In this document: positions 57,080-64,000 of the stretch, in pieces | Numbering within the stretch: position 1 is the first letter of the stretch | How the letters are laid out: every line of letters starts with the position of its first letter | DNA from: Methylophaga sulfidovorans | Lineage (GTDB): Bacteria > Pseudomonadota > Gammaproteobacteria > Nitrosococcales > Methylophagaceae | DNA: 64,000 nt | Assembly (NCBI RefSeq): GCF_900114205.1 | Contig: NZ_FOSH01000010.1 | Coordinates: 43,157-107,156 of the forward strand | Reading direction: 5' to 3' | The notes under the pieces: model-generated | Told to the model about the DNA's origin: nothing | Seen by the model: only the letters and a program-made list of their open reading frames with translations | Databases searched by the model: none | Position numbers and translations under genes: made by a program

Positions 57080-58555
57080 CTAAAACGTACTTAATCCTGT
57101 TGCTTCCATCCCACGATACAACAATCTGGGCCAAAGTCTTTCATCCGCATAGTTTTCATAATCCACACTGTAATGTCGGCCATAGAGGTTATACCAGCAT
57201 TCATCAAACCAGCTTTGGCCACGTCGGAGAGGTACTGCGTTGGCTGGGCCTGTTAGTACGACACTGGTTTCGAGGTTGAGGTTATCCAGGTTACGTCGGG
57301 TGAAGTTGGTTGAGCCTAGAAGCATGGTTGTTTCGTCGGCCCCGCGGTGCATTAACCATTTAGCGTGACATTGTTCGCCGTGAGTATCACACCAGCGAAC
57401 GGTAATACCGGTTTGTGTTAATTCATGGGCCACTGGACGGTTGGGGATGCCGTTTTTTTCTCGTCCGAAGGCGTCTTTATTTGGGTCCAGTAATACTCTT
57501 AAGGTCACGCCTCGTTTTTGTGCGGATTTCAGGGCGTCGATAATCTCGCGATCAGATAAGTAAAACATCGCCATATCCAGTTTATCGCCCGCTTTGGTTT
57601 GGTTAATCATGGCTAATGCGGCTTTTTCTACAGCCTGTTCGGTGACCACTTGAACGGTAAGGTTCGTTTCTGTGTTGTCAGAAGGTTGTTCTAGTTCGAC
57701 TTTAGGCAAAGCTTTGCCCGACATTGCCAGCACGGCTTTTTCACTATCCAATAAATCCCAGGCTGCTTGTCCGTTAAAGCGTAAAGCCACATTGTCGTGG
57801 GCGCTGCTGCCATCGTGTGGATTAGCTGAGGTGACTAATGCGGTTAATTGTTCTCCATTATCTGCAATGATGAGTTTGCGATGATTCGCTTTGAAATTCA
57901 TTAGGTTGAGATAACTTTTTATGGAGACTTCTCCTTCACCAAAAGGATTAGGTAGCCAGCCACCTTCTTTATTGCCAAACGGCTGAACAAATAAACGCCA
58001 GAAACCGGAATAAGCTGGATTGCTATCACGTAGTTTGCTCAGATTGGTTAGGATGACGGGTATGCCAGCCGCTTTCAGCTTAGCGAAATGCTTGGAAGGC
58101 AGCCCACCGTACACGCTATTAATAGGATCGGAAATAAGCTGTATTTGCAGATCAGGATAACGCTTTTTCTGTGCAATCAGAGCTTCGGTCAGTTCATCTG
58201 AAAGTGCCCGATGTTGTTCTGAACCCTTGCCTTGATAGTCGTTAAACAAAAACATATCAACCAGCACCAGGTGGCGAGCATTGGCAATCATCTCGAACAC
58301 TTCATCGAAAATCTGCTGCTGTGTTTGACGCTCACCATCGACAGTGTAGGTTCTGTCTGCCAGAAACTGCACTTCATTTGCTGTGCGTTGTGGGCCTGAG
58401 AAATCAACACCCGGAGGCAATGGCTTGTTAACGTGATAGATGGCGACACCAATTGATATCAGAAGTAATAAGAATAGCCAACGCGATATACCCTTTCCCT
58501 TTCCGTACTTTTTAGTGCTGAATAAGGATCTGTGTTGTGGTTTTCTGAATAGCAT
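57080..58555 (-). CDS. Phospholipase D-like membrane protein
   Basis: 491 aa. An N-terminal TM helix (WLFLLLLISIGVAIYHV) and two PLD domains. HKD1 is complete: NHRKLIIAD (H-x-K-x4-D). The second, CHAKWLMHRGADE, has H and K but no Asp at the usual position, followed by LLGSTNFTRRNLDNLN. Family includes cardiolipin synthases and other phosphatidyl transferases, but the upstream PLD region here is long and carries a large insert. Substrate unknown; inner-membrane anchored with periplasmic or cytoplasmic head not determined. Confidence 0.82.
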   Translation of the reverse strand: MLFRKPQHRSLFSTKKYGKGKGISRWLFLLLLISIGVAIYHVNKPLPPGVDFSGPQRTANEVQFLADRTYTVDGERQTQQQIFDEVFEMIANARHLVLVDMFLFNDYQGKGSEQHRALSDELTEALIAQKKRYPDLQIQLISDPINSVYGGLPSKHFAKLKAAGIPVILTNLSKLRDSNPAYSGFWRLFVQPFGNKEGGWLPNPFGEGEVSIKSYLNLMNFKANHRKLIIADNGEQLTALVTSANPHDGSSAHDNVALRFNGQAAWDLLDSEKAVLAMSGKALPKVELEQPSDNTETNLTVQVVTEQAVEKAALAMINQTKAGDKLDMAMFYLSDREIIDALKSAQKRGVTLRVLLDPNKDAFGREKNGIPNRPVAHELTQTGITVRWCDTHGEQCHAKWLMHRGADETTMLLGSTNFTRRNLDNLNLETSVVLTGPANAVPLRRGQSWFDECWYNLYGRHYSVDYENYADERLWPRLLYRGMEATGLSTF

Positions 58556-58727
58556 GTTTTATCAGTCAGTCTGTTGAAGCATGAGATATTTTTATTATTA
58601 AGCTTTATATAGCCATTTAATTTAATGGCGAAATTAATGGTTTATATAAAGTAACATTATTTAATGATGTATTAAGTGATCGTGATGTTTATTGACTTCA
58701 GTTATTGGAAAAGCTGAAGAATCGCCT

Positions 58728-59627
58728 TTAATTTAGTGACGTTTGTGAACGTAGGTGCTCGACCATCCAGTCAATCAACGTTTTTGTTCTGGCTGAGGAA
58801 TAGCGGCCTTCTCTATGCACGACATGCACCGGAACAGGCGGATGTTCGTAATCACTCAATATGACTTTTAAAGCCCCACTCTCCAGGCTATCTGCCACCT
58901 GATAGGAAAGAAATCGAGATATGCCCATATCGGCTAACACGGCTTTTTCAGCCGAGAAGTTATCGCTGACAGATAAAAATGGATCCACTCTGACGTGGAT
59001 AGTTTTGCCATTATTCATAAACTTAAGTTCATTCGTTGGACTCATGCCTCTGGCCAGAATGATTCTGTGGTCAGATAAATCTTCAGGTTTTTTAGGAAAG
59101 CCATGCTCTTTCAGATAAGGAGTCGAAGCACATAAGACGCGGCGTATAGTGCCGACTTTAATGGCTTTATATGATGAGTCCTGTAATTCACCGATTCGTA
59201 TTGCGACATCGACACCCTCATCCAACATATTGACCACACGATCAACAAATAAAGCATCGACCTGCATTTCCGGGTAGTTTTTTAAATAACTGATAATGCC
59301 ATCCATCACATATAGCCTGCCGAATAAGACGGAAACGGTAATTCTGACCAGCCCTTTCGGTGTGGCATTTCTGCCTCTCACCGTGTCGTCGGCCTCTTCT
59401 GCTAACGCGACAATTTGTTTGGCATCTTTGTAATAACGTTGGCCGGCATCGGTAATTTGCAGGTGGCGTGTTGTTCTGTGCAGCAGCTTTACACCAAGAC
59501 GGGTTTCCAGTTCTGACACTGCCCGGCTGACGGCTGGGGGGCTTAATCTGAGTTTACGTGCGGCACTGGCAAAGCCTTCATTTTCAACCACGGCCACGAA
59601 GACAGTCATCAAATGTAGTCGGTCCAT
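58728..59627 (-). CDS. LysR-type transcriptional regulator
   Basis: 299 aa. Winged HTH GFASAARKLRLSPPAVSRAV then SELETRLGVKLLHRTTRHLQ, and a C-terminal periplasmic-binding-type sensor (SYLKNYPEMQVDALFVDRVV, EGVDVAIRIGEL). The AaeR/DmlR-like subgroup is suggested by GEL. Divergent from the AhpD-like gene, with two inverted repeats in between that suit LysR binding, so it likely controls that gene and itself. Confidence 0.92.
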   Translation of the reverse strand: MDRLHLMTVFVAVVENEGFASAARKLRLSPPAVSRAVSELETRLGVKLLHRTTRHLQITDAGQRYYKDAKQIVALAEEADDTVRGRNATPKGLVRITVSVLFGRLYVMDGIISYLKNYPEMQVDALFVDRVVNMLDEGVDVAIRIGELQDSSYKAIKVGTIRRVLCASTPYLKEHGFPKKPEDLSDHRIILARGMSPTNELKFMNNGKTIHVRVDPFLSVSDNFSAEKAVLADMGISRFLSYQVADSLESGALKVILSDYEHPPVPVHVVHREGRYSSARTKTLIDWMVEHLRSQTSLN

Positions 59628-59637
59628 TTATTATTCC

Positions 59638-59692
59638 ACTATGCGTAATAGTTAATTAATCATTTAGCCTATTATTCTATTTCTGATAATAG
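59638..59692. promoter_or_regulatory. Two inverted repeats in the LysR/AhpD-like intergenic region
   Basis: ACTAT-N5-ATAGT (59638-59652) and CTATTAT-N10-ATAATAG (59669-59692) are perfect dyads; the second matches the T-N11-A type core that LysR proteins bind. They lie between the divergent starts at 59627 and 59752. Confidence 0.55.
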
Positions 59693-59751
59693 CTAATAAT
59701 GTACTTGCTGCAAACAAAACAGCATCAGTCACTGACAACAGGAGAACAGAC

Positions 59752-60297
59752 ATGAGCAGAATCAAAACTATTACTAACGATATAGCGAACGATGAACAAG
59801 CCAAATTGTTTGCCAACATCCAATCGTCATTAGGTGGTGTACCGAATTTACTTCGTGTATTTGCTAACTCACCAGATGCATTGAAAGCGTTTCAGGGATT
59901 TCATCACATTGCGAGCCATGGCTCTTTAGATGCCGCCACACGTGAACGTATTGCTTTGGCGTTTGCTCAAAAGAATCAATGTGGCTATTGCTTAGCAGCC
60001 CATACTGTCGTTGGCCGTAAGCGAGGATTAAATACCGATGAAATCAATGCCAATCGCCAAGGTGACAGTCAGGATGCCAAAGCCGCAGTTGCTGTGAAGT
60101 TTGCACTGAAGTTGGCTGAACAGACTGGTGGGGTTAGCGATGACGAAGTGCAGGAAATGTATGATGCTGGTTTCACTGATGCGGATATTGTTGAGGTCGT
60201 TATGCATGTCAGCATCAATTTATTAACGAATATTCTGAGTAAAGTCAGTCAGGTAGATATCGACTTTCCTAAAGTCGATTTGAATCAGGCGGCTTAA
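59752..60297 (+). CDS. Carboxymuconolactone decarboxylase/AhpD-family protein
   Basis: 181 aa. The peroxidase motif AFAQKNQCGYCLAAHTVVG (E-x6-C-x2-C-x3-H pattern) near residue 80 marks the AhpD-like branch. SLGGVPNLLRVFANSPDALK and ADIVEVVMHVSINLLTNIL fit uncharacterised peroxidase-related proteins. Probably reduces peroxides with a dithiol partner. AGGAG stands before the ATG. Divergent LysR regulator; a terminator follows the stop. Confidence 0.88.
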   Translation: MSRIKTITNDIANDEQAKLFANIQSSLGGVPNLLRVFANSPDALKAFQGFHHIASHGSLDAATRERIALAFAQKNQCGYCLAAHTVVGRKRGLNTDEINANRQGDSQDAKAAVAVKFALKLAEQTGGVSDDEVQEMYDAGFTDADIVEVVMHVSINLLTNILSKVSQVDIDFPKVDLNQAA

Positions 60298-60302
60298 GGG
60301 AT

Positions 60303-60331
60303 ATTGCCCGGTCTGTATCAGATCGGGCAAT
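60303..60331 (+). terminator. Terminator of the AhpD-like gene
   Basis: Eleven-bp stem ATTGCCCGGTC / GATCGGGCAAT with one G-U pair and a 7-nt loop, 6 nt after the stop. The T-rich tail is short (TATTCT). Confidence 0.7.
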
Positions 60332-60350
60332 TATTCTAAGGACGTTAATA

Positions 60351-60419
60351 TGGCTAGAGCATTTGCAAAAGATCGCATTCGCCAATCATGTAAAACAGCT
60401 ACAAACTGAAATGGGTTAG
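60351..60419 (+). pseudogene. Short decayed gene remnant
   Basis: With AAGGACG upstream, an ATG at 60351 gives only MARAFAKDRIRQSCKTATN before a stop. A second frame reads AFANHVKQLQTEMG and stops at 60419. The first looks like a gene start and the second like a gene end of unrelated frame, as if the middle were deleted. Parent gene not identified. Confidence 0.3.
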
Positions 60420-60543
60420 CCGGACCAGTTATCAAACATTACACCTCGTTATACGCAGGATGAAATAGCATAGTTTTTAGTTGATGAGTAGCGTTTAATT
60501 AATTGAAAATATGTATTAATTTGATTTCCACAAAAGTGACTTA

Positions 60544-61146
60544 ATGATGATTTTATACAATATTTCAATATCAGGTAACTGCCATAAAGTACGGCTAATG
60601 TTAGCCTTTTTAGGCTTGGATTATCAGATGCATGATTTGGATTTAGGAGTATCTGAACAGTCCAGTGATGATTACCTGAGATTAAATCCATTTGGTCAGG
60701 CACCAGTAATTGATGATAACGGTGTGATCATTCGTGATAGTCAGGCGATTCTGGTTTATCTGGCGAAAAAATACGGTGAAGACAGGTTTTGGTCGGATGA
60801 TCCGACTGAGTTAGCCCAGATCACATCATGGTTATCGACAGCAGCCAATGAGATGCAAAATGGTCCCGTCAGATTACGCGTGCACCATAAATTAGGACGA
60901 CCTATCGACGTCAAACACGCCACCGATATCACAATAAAGCTGCCGAACATTATTAACGATCACCTAACTGATAAAAAATGGCTGGTCGCTGACAAATTAA
61001 GCATTGCCGATATTGCTATATACCCTTATCTGGCTTTGGCACATGAAGGCCAGATTGATATCAGCCCTTACCAGAACATCACTGAATGGCTGGCTCGTTT
61101 TGAGGCTTTGCCAGATTACGTGTCCATGCCAGGCATTAATTTATAA
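60544..61146 (+). CDS. Glutathione S-transferase family protein
   Basis: 200 aa. Thioredoxin-like N-domain: [40 protein letters not shown] (conserved cis-Pro and the glutathione-binding Asp-Ser). All-helical C-domain with [15 protein letters not shown]. The GST class cannot be set from sequence. An ATG at 60547 is also possible. Precedes DUF1348 by 20 nt, probably one operon. Confidence 0.9.
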   Translation: MMILYNISISGNCHKVRLMLAFLGLDYQMHDLDLGVSEQSSDDYLRLNPFGQAPVIDDNGVIIRDSQAILVYLAKKYGEDRFWSDDPTELAQITSWLSTAANEMQNGPVRLRVHHKLGRPIDVKHATDITIKLPNIINDHLTDKKWLVADKLSIADIAIYPYLALAHEGQIDISPYQNITEWLARFEALPDYVSMPGINL

Positions 61147-61166
61147 ACCGACTATTGGAGAACCAT

Positions 61167-61640
61167 ATGACCACTGACACTAAGCCCCCTCTTCCGCCAT
61201 TTGATGAAGCCACGGCTGCACAAAAAGTACGCATGGCTGAAGATGCCTGGAACAGTCGTGATCCTGATCGCGTTGTACAGGTCTATACCGAGGATACGAT
61301 TTGGCGTAACCGTGCTGAATTTCCCCGTGGCCGCGAACAAGTCAGAGACTTTTTGCAAAAGAAATGGGCGAGAGAACTCAACTATCGTTTGATAAAAGAG
61401 CTTTGGGCATTTGAACAAAACCGTATAGCTGTGCGCTTTGCTTATGAATGGCATGATGACAGCGGCAACTGGTTTCGTTCTTATGGTAATGAAAACTGGG
61501 AATTTAATGAGCAAGGTCTGATGCAGCGTCGTTTTGCCTGCATTAATGATTTACCCATCAAAGAGTCTGATCGCTTATTTCATTGGGAATTAGGCAGAAG
61601 ACCGGATGAACACCCCAGCTTAAGTGATTTAAACCTTTAA
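61167..61640 (+). CDS. DUF1348/NTF2-like protein
   Basis: 157 aa from the ATG at 61167 (GGAG 7 nt upstream); an in-frame TTG at 61155 is unlikely. Conserved blocks [40 protein letters not shown] and [20 protein letters not shown] identify DUF1348, a SnoaL/NTF2-like fold. No known activity. Co-located with GST. Confidence 0.88.
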   Translation: MTTDTKPPLPPFDEATAAQKVRMAEDAWNSRDPDRVVQVYTEDTIWRNRAEFPRGREQVRDFLQKKWARELNYRLIKELWAFEQNRIAVRFAYEWHDDSGNWFRSYGNENWEFNEQGLMQRRFACINDLPIKESDRLFHWELGRRPDEHPSLSDLNL

Positions 61641-61647
61641 ACAAAAT

Positions 61648-61675
61648 ACAGCTCTGGGCATTATCCTGGAGCTGT
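61648..61675. terminator. Candidate bidirectional hairpin between DUF1348 and the porin gene
   Basis: ACAGCTC and GAGCTGT form a 7-bp outer stem with a partly paired inner part (GGG/TCC). It lies between two convergent genes. No clear T run on either strand, so termination is only likely. Confidence 0.45.
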
Positions 61676-61730
61676 CATTATCAGGTGTATATAAAAAGTC
61701 TAATGACTCCCCAAACCATGCTCATACTAT

Positions 61731-63002
61731 TTAATACTGCACTTGACCATATACCCAGAGCTTTTCTGTATCGACAGTCGCCAGTTTTTTATCACCGGAA
61801 TGGTAGTCAGCGTACTTTACGCCGACAAGATAGTGTTTATTGAAAGTTTTCTGCAATAACACATCGATTTCATCACCCGCATCAAGGCTACTTTTGTCTG
61901 TTTCAAAATCATGGTAGACAGCGATTACTTTCAGGCCAACTACCTTACCGGAAAGTGTGAAGTATGTATCTCGTAAACCGACAGCAGGCGTAGATAGGAA
62001 TATATCTGCCCAGCCTTGATAGGCATGGTTAGCGCCTAATAAGGTTTTAAAGCTTGATGTGCCATCGCCTTCTTGTAGTTCATAAGAGACTTTCGTTAAC
62101 CAACCTTTATATTCGTCACCCAGTTCGGCCATGTAATAATTCTGATCATCCATGGTGCCGGATTTATACTGATCCTGATTGGCATACTCCATTGCATAAA
62201 CCACGTTCAAATCATCATTAACCGGCTGACTACCACTGAAACGAACGCCCAGTGTTTTGTTTGATTTTGTTTTATACAACCCCGAATCATATTCAAGGAA
62301 ATAGCCGTAACTCTCTAATTTACCTAATGGCACAGCTGTGTATTGAATATTAAATAAGTGCGAGTTCATATCCTCCGAACCATCTTCAACACCTAATACG
62401 GCATTGTCTGCATCATCACCCAGAACGGAGTTAACTTTATTAATATAGGCATAGCTGATTTGTGTGTCAGCCAGGCTTGTATTTTTCAGTGTGAATGCAT
62501 CAAATGACTGATGATGTTGACGCCAAAAGAGATTGCCAATAAACCGATGCCAGGGTGTTTCACGATACATCAACTCTTGGCGACCCAAGCGAAACTGAGT
62601 ATCAAATCCATTGTATTGCAGGTAAGCCTGATTCACTTCAGTGCCCTCTGGATCTGCAATCACCGAGTATTGATTTTTTCCTTGTGGCCCAGAGTTGAAG
62701 TCATACTTCTCATTGCCTAAAGCGATAACATTTTCAAGCTCAAGAAATCCTTTAAAACCTTCAAAGGCGCCTGTTTCATAGTCCAGGCTAGTACGAATAG
62801 TATAGGCTTCAGCATCTTTTCTTGAGGGATTATCATCTGAAACTGATTCATATCTGGCTCTGGATGAAAAACTGACTTTGCCGTCAGTTAATGCCGTATA
62901 AAAGTCATTGTCTGCCAATACAATGTTACTCGTTACACCGAGGCCTATACTGGCAGCATAAGCAAGAACGGTGGGTATTAATTTCCGCTTAATATTCAAC
63001 AT
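61731..63002 (-). CDS. Outer-membrane porin-like protein (alginate-export/OprD-like barrel)
   Basis: 423 aa with a signal peptide ending SNIVLADN. The mature part opens FYTALTDGKVSFSSRARYES, a strand typical of alginate-export-family and related porins, with FRLGRQELMYRETPWHRFIG and NLFWRQHHQSFDAF later on. Alternating aromatic strands run to a C-terminal LWVYGQVQY, giving a terminal aromatic as needed for barrel assembly. Solute unknown. It lies just downstream of the decayed cyanase gene. Confidence 0.82.
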   Translation of the reverse strand: MLNIKRKLIPTVLAYAASIGLGVTSNIVLADNDFYTALTDGKVSFSSRARYESVSDDNPSRKDAEAYTIRTSLDYETGAFEGFKGFLELENVIALGNEKYDFNSGPQGKNQYSVIADPEGTEVNQAYLQYNGFDTQFRLGRQELMYRETPWHRFIGNLFWRQHHQSFDAFTLKNTSLADTQISYAYINKVNSVLGDDADNAVLGVEDGSEDMNSHLFNIQYTAVPLGKLESYGYFLEYDSGLYKTKSNKTLGVRFSGSQPVNDDLNVVYAMEYANQDQYKSGTMDDQNYYMAELGDEYKGWLTKVSYELQEGDGTSSFKTLLGANHAYQGWADIFLSTPAVGLRDTYFTLSGKVVGLKVIAVYHDFETDKSSLDAGDEIDVLLQKTFNKHYLVGVKYADYHSGDKKLATVDTEKLWVYGQVQY

Positions 63003-63038
63003 CTTCCCTAATTACAAAATGATGACGATCTACCTGTT

Positions 63039-63349
63039 TTATATAAGGTAAAAAAACTTACCGTCCATCGTAATGACAACACGATCCCCTTTCGGATCTT
63101 CCTGCTTGTCGACACTCATTGAGAAGTCGATCACACTCACAATTCCATCATCAAATTTTTCTTGAATGATTTCTTCAATGTATCGTCGTATACACCGACC
63201 ACTTCATACAGACGATAAAATCGGGGGATAAAAAGGTACAGCGTAATGCCATACTTTTTGGGATACGCTTGCAATGCTACTGCAACTTCAGCATTCAAAC
63301 CTAAAAACTTCACTAAGGTCTCGGCCACTTATTGTGAAGTACTGTTCAT
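63039..63349 (-). pseudogene. cynS: Decayed cyanase gene
   Basis: Minus-strand frames together recover the C-terminal half of cyanase: AETLVKFLGLN, then [17 protein letters not shown] in one frame, and [20 protein letters not shown] then [20 protein letters not shown] in another. One base is missing after TLK, and a second shift is needed before YRLYEV. The N-terminal HTH half is absent: an ATG at 63349 gives only MNSTSQ before a stop. Cyanase converts cyanate and bicarbonate to ammonia and CO2; here it cannot be functional. Confidence 0.8.
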
Positions 63350-63658
63350 GATCAAACAAAAGGAGGTTAGCTAAACAGGCTTGTATTCTAGATGTAACAA
63401 CAGAAACACCAACACAAGAACAGATTGTATATGATTGAATTTACTGTGTTTTTATCAGGTGAAGTATAAAAGAATAAATGATGATAAATCGTAATTAACT
63501 AAATATCGTCAGCATTTATTTAATCCAAGTTATAACAAATATTTCTGCTTCCGCTGATGAGGATAATTGGAAATGGATAATAGAACCGGCAATTGTCAGA
63601 CTCTAATACCCGCTTCCATCAACAATATATTGGCTTTGGCAATTGAATAAAAAGATAA
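63350..63658. other. 309-bp gap before the insertion element
   Basis: AT-rich, with no supported gene. A minus-strand frame at 63596-63784 runs across the insertion-element end and is a shadow. I see no clear promoter or repeat. Confidence 0.5.
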
Positions 63659-64000
63659 GGGGCTGATCCAGATAATACTTAAAAAGGTATTATCTGAGCA
63701 TGAGAAAAAGCCGATTGAGCTGGTACAAGCAACAGCGATTAATTGAGTTATTTGTAGGGGGAGTAACAGCCCGCACCGCAGCATCTTTAGTTGGTGTGAA
63801 TGTGAAAACAGCCATTGGCTATTTTCAACGTTTAAGGACGTTGATTTATGAGCATAGTGAACACCTTGAATTATTAGAAGGTGAGATCGAAGCTGATGAA
63901 AGTTATTTCGGTGGCAGTCGCAAAGGTAAGCGAGGCCGAGGGGCTGGAGGTAAAGTACCGGTGTTTGGCCTGCTAAAGCGCAATGGCATGGTATTTACGG
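63659..64000 (+). mobile_element. IS1595-family insertion element, left part
   Basis: The likely left terminus is GGGGCTGATCCAGATAATAC at 63659, typical of IS1595/IS1016 ends. The transposase gene starts 41 nt inside. The right end and duplication are outside the window. Confidence 0.75.
63700..64000 (+). CDS. IS1595-family transposase, N-terminal part
   Basis: The first 100 codons of a transposase that continues past 64000. N-terminal HTH (LIELFVGGVTARTAASLVGV), then GEIEADESYFGGSRKGKRGR and GAGGKVPVFGLLKRNG, the highly conserved ISXO2-like DDE catalytic lead of the IS1016 subgroup (D in EADESYFGG is the first catalytic Asp). Frame is intact in the window. Confidence 0.9.
   Translation, partial: MRKSRLSWYKQQRLIELFVGGVTARTAASLVGVNVKTAIGYFQRLRTLIYEHSEHLELLEGEIEADESYFGGSRKGKRGRGAGGKVPVFGLLKRNGMVFT

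Noticed and set aside
1..64000. CRISPR arrays, tRNA and rRNA genes, riboswitches
   Set aside because: No spaced repeat array, cloverleaf or known aptamer pattern was recognised by eye; a covariance search would be needed to exclude them.

Overview
The window is a gammaproteobacterial chromosome segment of moderate G+C. A formaldehyde-activating-enzyme family protein at 39.9 kb points to a methylotroph, most likely Methylophaga-like. This is inferred from gene content only. No rRNA, tRNA or CRISPR array was recognised.

Layout. 0-16 kb is housekeeping: the 5' end of hrpA, a DUF481 protein, a pentapeptide-repeat protein, a nitroreductase, yhbY, rlmKL, a ParA ATPase, ppk1, a YcgN-type Cys-cluster protein, an M18 aminopeptidase, a DUF445 protein, a methyltransferase, yigZ and rapA. 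16-35 kb is an envelope and metal region. It holds an AcrB-type RND pair, a TolC-family channel, a tightly packed ten-gene block (22.1-30.2 kb) and a CzcA/CusA-type metal efflux operon with DUF3240. 35-45 kb holds lapG-lapD, an AEC transporter, a CinA-N protein, truncated haemoglobin, the Fae-like gene, LemA-GIDE-yoaA, DUF2237 and a pterin dehydratase. 45-47.4 kb is a small accessory island with a phage-type HTH gene, two inverted ~60-bp repeats and a dif-like site. After it come hflKC, a type I restriction locus carrying rhuM (49.6-56.8 kb), a phospholipase D-like protein, a LysR/AhpD-like pair, GST, DUF1348, a porin, a decayed cyanase gene and the left end of an IS1595-family element cut by the window edge.

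Most interesting unit. The ten-gene block runs thermostable-haemolysin-family acyltransferase-like protein, AMP-dependent ligase, haem-oxygenase-like diiron oxidase, SDR, TPR protein, PmrA/QseB-type regulator, histidine kinase, EfeO-like cupredoxin, FTR1 iron permease, outer-membrane-like protein. Gene spacing is at or near zero throughout. It reads as a small-molecule or lipid-modifying pathway with its own metal-responsive two-component system and iron supply. Three promoter regions (TolC gene, this block, metal efflux operon) carry 11-bp-spaced TTAA direct repeats like the PmrA box. Each has a candidate -10 exactly 10 nt downstream, which suggests one local regulon. The product is unknown.

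Other points of note: the Fae-like protein seems to lack the conserved histidine of classical Fae; a probable +1 frameshift interrupts a small DUF4388-like gene at 9.3 kb; and a 40-aa coupled ORF lies between hsdS and rhuM.
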